64,000 nt of DNA, from contig OZ252103.1 of the NCBI GenBank assembly GCA_965248395.1, positions 372,001-436,000 on the forward strand, read 5' to 3'. The position numbers were made by a program, and so were the translations under genes. Numbering within the stretch: position 1 is the first letter of the stretch; each line of letters starts with the position of its first letter. Below the pieces are notes generated by a model that saw only the letters and a program-made list of their open reading frames with translations, was not told the DNA's origin and did no database searches. Positions 41,906 through 49,290 of this stretch are shown here, one piece after another. Origin of the DNA: JAAXHH01 sp965248395. GTDB lineage: Bacteria; JAAXHH01.

Positions 41906-42655
41906 ATGACTCCGTACCCGCCCACCGCACTCGTCCTGCTGGCCAAGTACCCCGAACCTCGAAGCGTAAAAACCCGATTGGTCAATGGTACCATGGAGAA
42001 CGGCTATGCCGGACTCAAGGACGTCCCTGACGCTTCCGGCCGGGCTATCGGCCAGGACGAAGCCCATCGCCTGGCAACCGGGATGTACCGCGCGTTCCTG
42101 GTGGACCGGTTCGGGGCGCACCGGGGACGGGATTACGACGTCCTTCTGGCCACGTCCCAACCGGAATATGCAGATGCCTTTCGTTCAATCACAGGGCGGG
42201 ACGTGCCGTACCACGTTGTATCCGGCGCCAACATGGGGGAGATGATGTTCGGTATCTTCGAGGACCTGCTCCCACGCTACCGGTACGTGCTGATCTCGGG
42301 CAGCGATATGCCACGCCTGGACGAAACCGTCATCGAACGGGTCCGTGCGTCCCTCTCATCCCACGATATTGTGCTTGTCCCGGCCCAGGACGGCGCTTAC
42401 AATCTAATCGGCATGCGCAAGCCGCACCGTATATTCGATATATCCCGCTGGAGTTCGGGATCGGAACTCGAGGAGACCGTCGCCCTGCTTCGGCAACTCA
42501 GCATCACCCACGAGGTGCTCGACGAGTACCGCCTGCTGGACATTGATACGATCGAAGACCTGGTGCAGTTGATGCGCAGCCCGAGAACCGATGACGCGCC
42601 GGAAACTAATGCCTTTCTCACGGCGCTCGGTGAACGACTGGACCTCGCGGATTGA
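41906..42655 (+). CDS. TIGR04282/DUF2064 family glycosyltransferase-like protein
   Basis: A 249-residue protein of the DUF2064 family with a nucleotidyl/glycosyltransferase-A-like fold. The start LVLLAKYPEPRSVKTRL is the family signature (AKxPxPGxVKTRL), then RYRYVLISGSDMPRL, with the GSD-x-P motif that resembles a sugar-nucleotide/metal site, and VLVPAQDGAYNLIGMRKPHR. The C-terminal EYRLLDIDTIEDL is also typical. ATG 41906 is preferred over the very long open frame upstream, which is antisense to the kinase gene. The precise activity of the family is not known. Confidence 0.85.
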   Translation: MTPYPPTALVLLAKYPEPRSVKTRLVNGTMENGYAGLKDVPDASGRAIGQDEAHRLATGMYRAFLVDRFGAHRGRDYDVLLATSQPEYADAFRSITGRDVPYHVVSGANMGEMMFGIFEDLLPRYRYVLISGSDMPRLDETVIERVRASLSSHDIVLVPAQDGAYNLIGMRKPHRIFDISRWSSGSELEETVALLRQLSITHEVLDEYRLLDIDTIEDLVQLMRSPRTDDAPETNAFLTALGERLDLAD

Positions 42656-42697
42656 ACCCGCGAATCAACGCCGTATATTAAACCGGACTGCCTTCTG

Positions 42698-44095
42698 GTG
42701 TCAAGGGATTTCACCGGCTGTCGCGTAACTATCCTGGGACTCGGCGTGTTCTCCGGCGGGGTCGGTTCCGCACGGTATTTCGCCGCCCGCGGGGCGTCCG
42801 TGACGGTGACTGACCTTAAGCCCGCGGAAACGTTGCGGACCTCCATCGACGCCCTTTCGCCCTGGCCTATTCGCTACGTGCTCGGGGAGCACCGGGAGGA
42901 GGACATCACCGGCGCGGACCTCGTGGTGGTCGGTCCCGCCGTCCGGGACGACAGTCCATTCCTGCGCCTGGCGACGGAACGGAGCGTCCCGCTCACGACC
43001 GAGATAAACCTGGTCTTCGAGAACTGCCGGCGGCCCATCATCGGCATTACGGGCAGCAACGGCAAGACTACGACTACCCGACTCATCGGCGCTCTGTTTC
43101 GCGCGGTCCACCCGGCGATTCTGGAAGGCGGCAACCTGGGCCGGTCCGTGCTCAACGACATCGACGATCAGGAGTCCGCCAGCCCCGTAGTGCTCGAGCT
43201 GTCCAGCTTTCAGTTGCATCGCCTGGCCTGGATCCGGCGAAGCCCGAGGGTGGTCGTGGTGACCAACCTGTCGCCCAATCACCTGGACTGGCACGGGACG
43301 TTCGATGCCTACGAGCAGGCCAAGCAGCATATTGTACATTACCAGTCCCCTGGAGACCAGGTCGTCCTGAACGCCGATGATGAGAGGCTGCAAGGTTGGA
43401 CATCACTTTGCCTGGGACGGGTGGCGTGGTTCAGCATGAAGGGTCCCGTCGAGACGGGTTGCTTCCTGCGCGACGGCCAGGTGGTCTACCGCGACGCGGA
43501 GGGTGAACGAACCGTATGCCCCGCGGACAGCCTCCCGCTACCGGGTCCTCACAACCAGGCCAACCTGCTCGCGGCCGTGACGGTCGCCTGCCTGGAAAGT
43601 ATCCCTTCACCGGTCATCCAGTCGACGGTCGAGACGATCCAGGGGGTGGAGCACCGATTGGAAAAAGTGGGCGATATCGGCGGCGTGTCTTACTATAATG
43701 ACTCCGCCTGTACTACGCCGGCTTCGACGGTCACGGCACTCAGGGCCTTTAACAAGCCGGTCGTCCTGATCGCCGGGGGTTACGATAAGGGCACGGCCTT
43801 CGACGAAATGGCCGCGGAAATCGGCCGCAGTTCCCGGGCCGTCGTCCTGATCGGCGTGACCGCCGGCGCGATAGAGACCGCAATCAGGGGAAACAGGGCA
43901 ACTGACGCGCCCGTTATTGCCCACGCCGAAACGCTTGATGACGCGGTTCGCCAAAGCGCCGGGCTGGCGCGTGCTGGAGACGTGGTGGTGCTATCACCCG
44001 GGTGCGCCAGCTACGACATGTTCACCAACTTCGAGGAGCGGGGACAGCGGTTCAAGGCAGCCGTGGCGGCTCTTGAGAAAAACAGCGGACAGTGA
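42698..44095 (+). CDS. murD: UDP-N-acetylmuramoylalanine--glutamate ligase MurD
   Basis: A 465-residue Mur ligase that adds glutamate to UDP-MurNAc-L-Ala in peptidoglycan synthesis. Features are the N-terminal Rossmann motif VTILGLGVFSGGVGSARYFA, the ATP loop IIGITGSNGKTTTTRL, VVLELSSFQL, NLSPNHLDWHGTFDAY followed by the Lys (EQAKQHI) that is carbamylated in MurD, PGPHNQANLLAAV, and the C-terminal domain VVLSPGCASYDMFTNFEERG. The substrate loop reads NDSACTTPAST where E. coli has NDSKATN. It starts with GTG. The gene lies outside a dcw cluster. Confidence 0.93.
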   Translation: MSRDFTGCRVTILGLGVFSGGVGSARYFAARGASVTVTDLKPAETLRTSIDALSPWPIRYVLGEHREEDITGADLVVVGPAVRDDSPFLRLATERSVPLTTEINLVFENCRRPIIGITGSNGKTTTTRLIGALFRAVHPAILEGGNLGRSVLNDIDDQESASPVVLELSSFQLHRLAWIRRSPRVVVVTNLSPNHLDWHGTFDAYEQAKQHIVHYQSPGDQVVLNADDERLQGWTSLCLGRVAWFSMKGPVETGCFLRDGQVVYRDAEGERTVCPADSLPLPGPHNQANLLAAVTVACLESIPSPVIQSTVETIQGVEHRLEKVGDIGGVSYYNDSACTTPASTVTALRAFNKPVVLIAGGYDKGTAFDEMAAEIGRSSRAVVLIGVTAGAIETAIRGNRATDAPVIAHAETLDDAVRQSAGLARAGDVVVLSPGCASYDMFTNFEERGQRFKAAVAALEKNSGQ

Positions 44096-44196
44096 CGCAG
44101 TCGGGGCGACACTAATAAAGGGACACGAGTAAGTAACGCGAATAAAAAGGATAACCAGCCGCACGGGATACGGACACGGGATACGGAGGAAGGAAC

Positions 44197-45048
44197 ATGG
44201 CCATAGAAACGGTTGGAGTCATCGGATGTGGGCTGATGGGATCGGGGATTACGCAGGTGTGCGCCCAAGCGGGGTACAGGACACTCGTCCGCGAGGCGAC
44301 CGACGACCTGGTCAGCGGGGGCATCGGACGCATCGACGGCATCCTTTCTCGGAACGTATCCAAGGGGCGGATGACGGAGGGCGAAAAGGCGGCTATTCTT
44401 GGACGCATCACGGGCACGACGGATTTCGACGATCTCGCTTCGTGCGACCTGGTGATCGAGGCGGTGACCGAGAACCTCGAGACTAAGCAGGAGGTCTTCC
44501 GGATCGTCGATGGCATCGCTTCGCCGGACGCCATCCTGGCAAGCAATACCTCTTCCATATCCATCACCGAACTGGCCGCCGCCACGGACCGTCCGCAGCA
44601 GGTCCTCGGGCTTCATTTCTTCAATCCCGTGCCCGTGATGAGGCTCATCGAGATGGTCATCGGACTGCAGACCAGCGCGGAGACCGTGGAAACCGCCCGG
44701 CAATTCGGCGTCTCGCTGAACAAAAAGGTGATCGAGGTCAAGGACACGCCCGGGTTCATCGTCAATTACCTTCTGATCCCCTACCTGCTGGACGCGGTTC
44801 GACTGGTCGAATCGGGCGTGGCTACGAAGGAGGACATCGACGCCGGCATGGTCCTCGGTTGCGAACATCCCCTCGGCCCTCTCAAGCTCCTCGACTTCAT
44901 CGGCCTGGACACCACACTCTACATCGCGGAAGTGCTCTACGACGCCTTCCGCAGCGACCGGTACGCCGCCCCGCCCCTGCTTCGGCAGATGGTCGCCGCC
45001 GGAATGAACGGACGGAAGAGCGGACGGGGATTTTACGGATACGGTTGA
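44197..45048 (+). CDS. 3-hydroxyacyl-CoA (3-hydroxybutyryl-CoA) dehydrogenase
   Basis: A 283-residue NAD(P)-dependent dehydrogenase of the HBD/PaaH type. The nucleotide motif is VGVIGCGLMGSGITQVCAQA, DLVIEAVTENLETK follows, and the catalytic region is SNTSSISITELAAAT with LHFFNPVPVMRLIEM holding the catalytic His. The C-terminal domain has DTPGFIVNYLLIPYLLDAV and HPLGPLKLLDFIGLDT. The length equals that of typical stand-alone 3-hydroxybutyryl-CoA dehydrogenase. It acts in fatty acid or butyrate metabolism. It is preceded by AGGAAGGAA. Confidence 0.93.
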   Translation: MAIETVGVIGCGLMGSGITQVCAQAGYRTLVREATDDLVSGGIGRIDGILSRNVSKGRMTEGEKAAILGRITGTTDFDDLASCDLVIEAVTENLETKQEVFRIVDGIASPDAILASNTSSISITELAAATDRPQQVLGLHFFNPVPVMRLIEMVIGLQTSAETVETARQFGVSLNKKVIEVKDTPGFIVNYLLIPYLLDAVRLVESGVATKEDIDAGMVLGCEHPLGPLKLLDFIGLDTTLYIAEVLYDAFRSDRYAAPPLLRQMVAAGMNGRKSGRGFYGYG

Positions 45049-45131
45049 ATCGTAGTAAACCTGACTGACATGTACAATTGTACAATTGAAAGAGAGATTC
45101 TTGAGAAGTATTCAACGCGAAAGGTATCTGC

Positions 45132-46271
45132 ATGACCGCTTCAACCGGAAACGAGTCCATCCTGCTCATCGCGGACAGCGAGAGCGATGCCGACATGCTG
45201 TACGCAACGGGGATGTTCGTGCCGGACCCCTTCACCTATCTCGAACAGGACGGGCGGAAGACTATCATGATGAGCGACCTTGAGATCGACCGCGCCCGTG
45301 CCCAGTCGAAGGTTGACGAGGTGGTTTCGCTCACGGTATACACGGAACGCGCCAGGGAAAACGGCGCCGCAGACCCGGGATTCATGGACGCTGTCATCGA
45401 ACTGCTGCGGGATCAGGACGTGCAGGGCATCCGGGTGCCGAACCGGTTTCCTTTGGGCTACGCGGACCAACTCCGGGAGCGCGGTTTTAACTTAGCGTCC
45501 AAGGATGACCCCTTCTGGGACCAGCGGCCGGTTAAGTCCGATGACGAGGTAGCGGCCATCTCGGAGGCTTCCCGGCATACGGAAGACGCCCTGCGCATGG
45601 CCTTCGGCATCCTCTCCGAGGCATCCGTCAAGTACGGTACCCTCCATGGACCGGAGGGACCAATCACATCCGAATACATACGGAAGCGGCTCCATGTCTA
45701 CCTGCTGGAACGGGACTGTATCGCCCAGCACACGATCGTCGCCGGAGGCGTCCAGGGCTGCGATCCCCATAACGGGGGCTCCGGGCCGCTGCGTGCGGGC
45801 GAACCCATAATCTTCGACCTGTTTCCCAAGTCCACGACGACCGGCTACTTTGCCGACATCACCAGGACCGTGGCCAGGGGCCCTGTTTCCGATGATTTCC
45901 GAAGGTTGTACGATACCGTGCTGGAAGGACAGGAAACCGCGCTGTCACGCGTCCGTGCCGGGGTGGACGGACAGGAGATCCACGGGGAAGTGGAGCGGCT
46001 GTTTGAGAGCAGGGGCTACGAAACAGGTGCGAAGAACGGCCGCATGCAGGGCTTCTTCCATGGCACAGGCCACGGCTTCGGACTGGAAATCCACGAACCT
46101 CCCCGGATCTCGAAGGCGTCGCAGATCCTCCAGGCGGGTCACGTCGTCACCGTGGAACCCGGCCTCTACTACCCCGAACTCGGCGGCGGCGTACGGATCG
46201 AGGACAATGTCGTCGTTACCGAAACCGGGTGCGTCAACCTGACGCGGCTGGAGAAGGTGTTCGAGGTGTAG
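45132..46271 (+). CDS. M24 family Xaa-Pro aminopeptidase-like protein
   Basis: A 379-residue pita-bread peptidase. The five metal ligands are in place: IIFDLFP (Asp), YFADITRTV (Asp), FHGTGHGFGLEIHE (His), VTVEPGLYY (Glu) and VRIEDNVVV (Glu). The N-terminal half is the creatinase/prolidase-like domain. Members cleave the bond before proline in peptides or act as related hydrolases. There is no signal peptide. Fragments of a second copy of this gene lie at 48092-48188, so this gene is the surviving member of a duplicated unit. Confidence 0.9.
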   Translation: MTASTGNESILLIADSESDADMLYATGMFVPDPFTYLEQDGRKTIMMSDLEIDRARAQSKVDEVVSLTVYTERARENGAADPGFMDAVIELLRDQDVQGIRVPNRFPLGYADQLRERGFNLASKDDPFWDQRPVKSDDEVAAISEASRHTEDALRMAFGILSEASVKYGTLHGPEGPITSEYIRKRLHVYLLERDCIAQHTIVAGGVQGCDPHNGGSGPLRAGEPIIFDLFPKSTTTGYFADITRTVARGPVSDDFRRLYDTVLEGQETALSRVRAGVDGQEIHGEVERLFESRGYETGAKNGRMQGFFHGTGHGFGLEIHEPPRISKASQILQAGHVVTVEPGLYYPELGGGVRIEDNVVVTETGCVNLTRLEKVFEV

Positions 46272-46397
46272 CGTGCAATCGGGTACTTTCGAAACTCATT
46301 GATTTGAATAACGAGTGAAAGTTACCTCATTTAAATCCGGTTTGAAGCAAGGCAGATCAGTACGATTACCCTGGTCCCTCACGCATAGTCGTAGACC

Positions 46398-46514
46398 TTA
46401 TCCCCAGTAATCGGATTCCTTCCCTATCTTCCACACCCACCTTTCGCGAAACGCGGGAATGGTCTGCCGCCGGGCGGCGTTTGTGATGGCGGACGCCGAA
46501 AGTCCGTCTTGCCG
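46398..46514 (-). pseudogene. Fic gene remnant, C-terminal end
   Basis: Read on the minus strand in one frame this stretch encodes RQDGLSASAITNAARRQ, then TIPAFRERWVWKIGKES, DYWG and a stop. It aligns with the last 37 codons of the intact fic gene (RQNGLSAPAVTNAARRQ, TIPAFREKGVWKIGREF, DYRG, stop) with about four in five residues identical. The rest of the gene is missing: on its upstream side the serine hydrolase gene begins within about 20 bases. The bases 46272-46397 between the M24 stop and this remnant hold nothing recognisable. Confidence 0.85.
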
Positions 46515-46535
46515 GCAGCATCCTTTACGTCTGGT

Positions 46536-47909
46536 TCAGTCCACCAGCGCCTGGTAGACGAGCGCTCGGAGACGCTGATGGTCGTCGAGACCCTGGGCAG
46601 GGATAACCTGCGTCATATACGAAACCACCAGTTCTTCTGCCGGATCGACCCAGTACGTCGAGTGATAAGCCCCTCCCCAGGTGTATGTCCCCGGAGAACC
46701 CGGCAATCCGTTCCAGCCGATCTCCTCCGTAATGCCAAACCCCAGGCCAAACCCGCCGCCGTCTCCCTGCCACGCATCGTGGGCATGATCGACGGTCATG
46801 AGTTGCACGGTCTTGGGCGACAGGATGCGGGCCCCATCAAGTGTGCCCCCTCGCCGGAGCGCCTCGAGAAAGCGAGCGTAATCTCCCGGCGTGGAGACGA
46901 GACCCGCGCCTCCTGAGAAGCTTTTGCGCGGTCCGTCGAGATACATACCCTGTCCGACCATGTGGCCCGGATCGGGAGCGCGCTCCATCCCTTTTTCTTC
47001 CGTCACCGAGTACACAACGGTGAGCCGGTCCGCTTTTTCCGGCGGCACATAGAAGTGCGTATCCACCATGCCCAGGGGCTCGAGAATTTCGACACGCAGG
47101 AATTCGTCCAGCGGCATTCCGGAAGCCCGCTCGATCACCACGCCCAGGATATCCGTGGCGTAGCCATAAACAAACGCCTCGCCTGGTTGAGCATCCATGG
47201 GCAAATTTCCCATGCGCTTGGCGGTTTCGGCAATCGGTTCGTCGCGATCCGCAAAATACCAGCCCTGTATACCCGCCTCCGCCCAGCGCACGGCGCCGGG
47301 GCCCCACCCATACCCGATGCCGGCGGTGTGCGTGAGCAGATCGCGCACAGTGATGTTGCGATTGGCGGGAACTGTCTCGTAGCCCCCTTCCTCTTTTTTC
47401 ACAGCGACGGTTGTGCTATCGAATTCGGGGATAAAGTCACTCAGGTCCTGATCGATCAGCAAGCGCCCTTGCTCCTGCAATACCATCACGCCCACCGAAA
47501 TGACCGCCTTGGTCTGCGAAGCGATGCGGAAAAGGTCCGTAATCTCGAGCGGTTCCTCCGCCTCGCGGTCCCGGTATCCGAACGCCCTGGCATAGACCAC
47601 ATGCCCGCGCCGCCCTATCACGAGTGCGGCGCCCGGTAACCGTTCTTCTTCGACATACTCTTCAAGCACCGCATCGATGCGTGCAAGCCGTTCGGAAGAA
47701 ACGCCCGCCTCCTCCGGGCTGGCTGGTGCAAAAGACTGAGAGAAAGCCCGCGGCGCGGCGGGTGCGCAGAAGAACAACGCCGCAAGCAACGGAAGCACGG
47801 CGCGAAAGCGTCGTATCGACAACATGGATTCGATCCGTGTTGTATTGCCGGTGGTTCTATGCTGAGCCAGCGTTGCGTTCAGGGTCTCTGAGGCGTCGTA
47901 TGGTTTCAT
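46536..47909 (-). CDS. Serine hydrolase of the beta-lactamase class C/esterase family, secreted
   Basis: A serine hydrolase of the beta-lactamase/DD-peptidase fold, 457 residues from ATG 47909 (AGGA 6 bases upstream). An inner ATG at 47825 would leave 429 residues and place the signal peptide (MLSIRRFRAVLPLLAALFF, end AFSQS) at the N-terminus, so that start is also plausible. The S-x-x-K motif is FRIASQTKAV; TVRDLLTHTAGIGYG, FVYGYATDILG at the Y-x-N-like site, and SGGAGLVSTPGDYARFL are typical of the EstB-like branch. The HxG/KTG-like box is replaced by AYHSTYWVDP. It is probably an esterase or peptidase rather than an antibiotic-resistance enzyme. It occupies the gap between two halves of a dead fic gene. 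Confidence 0.88.
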   Translation of the reverse strand: MKPYDASETLNATLAQHRTTGNTTRIESMLSIRRFRAVLPLLAALFFCAPAAPRAFSQSFAPASPEEAGVSSERLARIDAVLEEYVEEERLPGAALVIGRRGHVVYARAFGYRDREAEEPLEITDLFRIASQTKAVISVGVMVLQEQGRLLIDQDLSDFIPEFDSTTVAVKKEEGGYETVPANRNITVRDLLTHTAGIGYGWGPGAVRWAEAGIQGWYFADRDEPIAETAKRMGNLPMDAQPGEAFVYGYATDILGVVIERASGMPLDEFLRVEILEPLGMVDTHFYVPPEKADRLTVVYSVTEEKGMERAPDPGHMVGQGMYLDGPRKSFSGGAGLVSTPGDYARFLEALRRGGTLDGARILSPKTVQLMTVDHAHDAWQGDGGGFGLGFGITEEIGWNGLPGSPGTYTWGGAYHSTYWVDPAEELVVSYMTQVIPAQGLDDHQRLRALVYQALVD

Positions 47910-48017
47910 TGCTATTCCTGGGAAAATGTGTGGAATTACGATCCACGCTGAGCGGACACGCAGCGACTACACGCAGAGCGGACAATATACCATGCAGGTC
48001 ATGTACCACTCCCTGCC

Positions 48018-48078
48018 TTTTTGCAAGGTGTCGTATTCACGTTTCAGCGAATGGATGCGGTTTCGCTGTGTGGTCGGC
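48018..48078 (-). pseudogene. Fic gene remnant, N-terminal end
   Basis: On the minus strand this stretch encodes NRIHSLKREYDTLQKGRE, matching NRIQALKREYDTLREGKD, residues 9-26 of the intact Fic protein. At base level it aligns with 49018-49065. Similarity fades beyond about 20 codons toward the serine hydrolase gene. With the C-terminal remnant at 46398-46514 it brackets that gene, so the two pieces appear to be the ends of one fic copy whose middle was replaced. Confidence 0.75.
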
Positions 48079-48091
48079 GGATCCATATCGG

Positions 48092-48188
48092 CCTGCTGGA
48101 ACGGGACTGTACCGTCCAGCACACGATCGCGGTTACCGAAGAAGGATGCGTCAACCTGAAGCGGCTGGAGAAGGTGTTCGAGGTTTAG
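48092..48188 (+). pseudogene. M24 peptidase gene remnant with internal deletion
   Basis: Two pieces of the M24 peptidase gene are joined here. Bases 48092-48130 match 45702-45740 with only a few changes (CTGCTGGAACGGGACTGTA and CAGCACACGATCG are shared), and 48131-48188 match the 3' end at about 46213-46271 (TGCGTCAACCTGA, CGGCTGGAGAAGGTGTTCG) including the stop. About 470 bases between are deleted. The remnant ends directly at the fic 3' end, whereas after the intact M24 gene about 120 bases precede the fic remnant. Confidence 0.85.
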
Positions 48189-48191
48189 ACC

Positions 48192-49082
48192 CTATCCCCG
48201 GTAATCGAATTCCCTCCCGATCTTCCACACTCCCTTCTCCCGAAACGCGGGAATGGTCTGCCGTCGTGCGGCGTTGGTGACGGCGGGCGCCGACAATCCG
48301 TTCTGCCTGACGTAATCCGACAACCTGACGATTTCCGCGCCTTTAAGGTAACTCAACCTTTTGTGCAGGGATTCCATAAGTCCAAGAAAAAGGATACTTT
48401 CCATTGTCTTGGATGAATCTTTGTCCGCATAGTCCCTGAACGCCTGGTAATACCTCTCCTTCTCCGAATTGCGTATGATGATACGTGGCAGACCGAGTTG
48501 CAGGAGTTGAAAATTGATGATGACCCTACCCAGTCTGCCGTTTCCATCACAGAAGGGATGTATGGATTCGAACTTCAGATGAAACAGCGCGATCTTATCC
48601 AGGAAGTAAGCGTTCAGATCGCTGGTGTAATCGATGAGGACGTTCTCCAACATGCGCTCTACGTGCTCAGGCGCAGGCGCAATATGCGTCCCTACCCTGA
48701 CGTACTCGCCCTTACGCCGGTATCGACCGGCGATGGGATCATCGATGCCGCCCATCAGTATCTGGTGTATCTGCAGAATCAGTTCTTCCTTCAGCTCACT
48801 GTCTTTCGCCCTGATGCGCTTGTATTCCATGACACGAGCAAGGTTCTTCGCCTCGTAAACTTCACGGACGGATACGTTCCGGGACAACATCTGCTCCAAC
48901 AGTATTTTCTCCGTTTCCTCAATCGACAGCGTCGAATTCTCGATGGCGTTCGAGTTGTACACGCACTCGGGAATCTCCACTTCGTCGATCATGGACAGCA
49001 GCGAATCCTTACCCTCGCGCAAGGTATCGTACTCACGTTTCAAAGCCTGGATTCGGTTTCTCATTGGTCGTGTGGTGGCCAT
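48192..49082 (-). CDS. Fic domain protein AMPylator-like, with N-terminal inhibitory motif
   Basis: A 296-residue Fic protein. The catalytic motif HPFCDGNGR is at residues 175-183 with the essential His. The motif S-N-A-I-E-N at 44-49 fits the inhibitory (S/T)xxxE(G/N) consensus, placing it in class II, in which the N-terminal helix of the same protein blocks the active site. GGIDDPIAGRYRRKGEYVRVG is the usual region before the flap. A C-terminal winged-helix-like segment (LSDYVRQNGLSAPAVTNAA) resembles the DNA-binding tail of many Fic proteins and may allow self-regulation. Fic enzymes transfer AMP or other groups to proteins. Confidence 0.92.
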   Translation of the reverse strand: MATTRPMRNRIQALKREYDTLREGKDSLLSMIDEVEIPECVYNSNAIENSTLSIEETEKILLEQMLSRNVSVREVYEAKNLARVMEYKRIRAKDSELKEELILQIHQILMGGIDDPIAGRYRRKGEYVRVGTHIAPAPEHVERMLENVLIDYTSDLNAYFLDKIALFHLKFESIHPFCDGNGRLGRVIINFQLLQLGLPRIIIRNSEKERYYQAFRDYADKDSSKTMESILFLGLMESLHKRLSYLKGAEIVRLSDYVRQNGLSAPAVTNAARRQTIPAFREKGVWKIGREFDYRG

Positions 49083-49088
49083 GCGTTT

Positions 49089-49130
49089 AAGTTATGATAT
49101 TCACTCTATATTGTCAATTTAACGTGAATA
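49089..49130 (-). promoter_or_regulatory. Candidate fic promoter with flanking inverted repeat
   Basis: On the minus strand a perfect TTGACA (49117-49112) is followed after 17 bases by TAACTT (49094-49089), 6 bases before the fic ATG. Transcription would start at or next to the ATG, and no Shine-Dalgarno sequence is seen, so the mRNA may be leaderless. The arms TATTCAC (49098-49104) and GTGAATA (49124-49130) form a 7-base inverted repeat around the -35 box, a likely operator. Confidence 0.45.
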
Positions 49131-49290
49131 ATTTCGAGAAATAGGATGTGTTCACGGGTTTTGGGGGAAACATGAAGGACGAGGGACCCACTTCCTTACC
49201 TTGTTTTAGATCGAAGGCAATACGGTGGAAGGTCTTGAAAGCGAAGGAGAGCAGGGGAAGGGGTTCGGGATTTAGGTAGCCAGGTTCTGA

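Noticed and set aside
46515..48017. An insertion sequence or transposon carrying the serine hydrolase gene into fic.
   Set aside because: No transposase, terminal inverted repeats or target-site duplication was seen at the edges, so a mobile element is not claimed.
48092..48188. A possible small gene ending in a sequence identical in type to the M24 peptidase C-terminus.
   Set aside because: It is two joined pieces of the M24 gene with about 470 bases missing and no start signal, so it is recorded as a pseudogene fragment.
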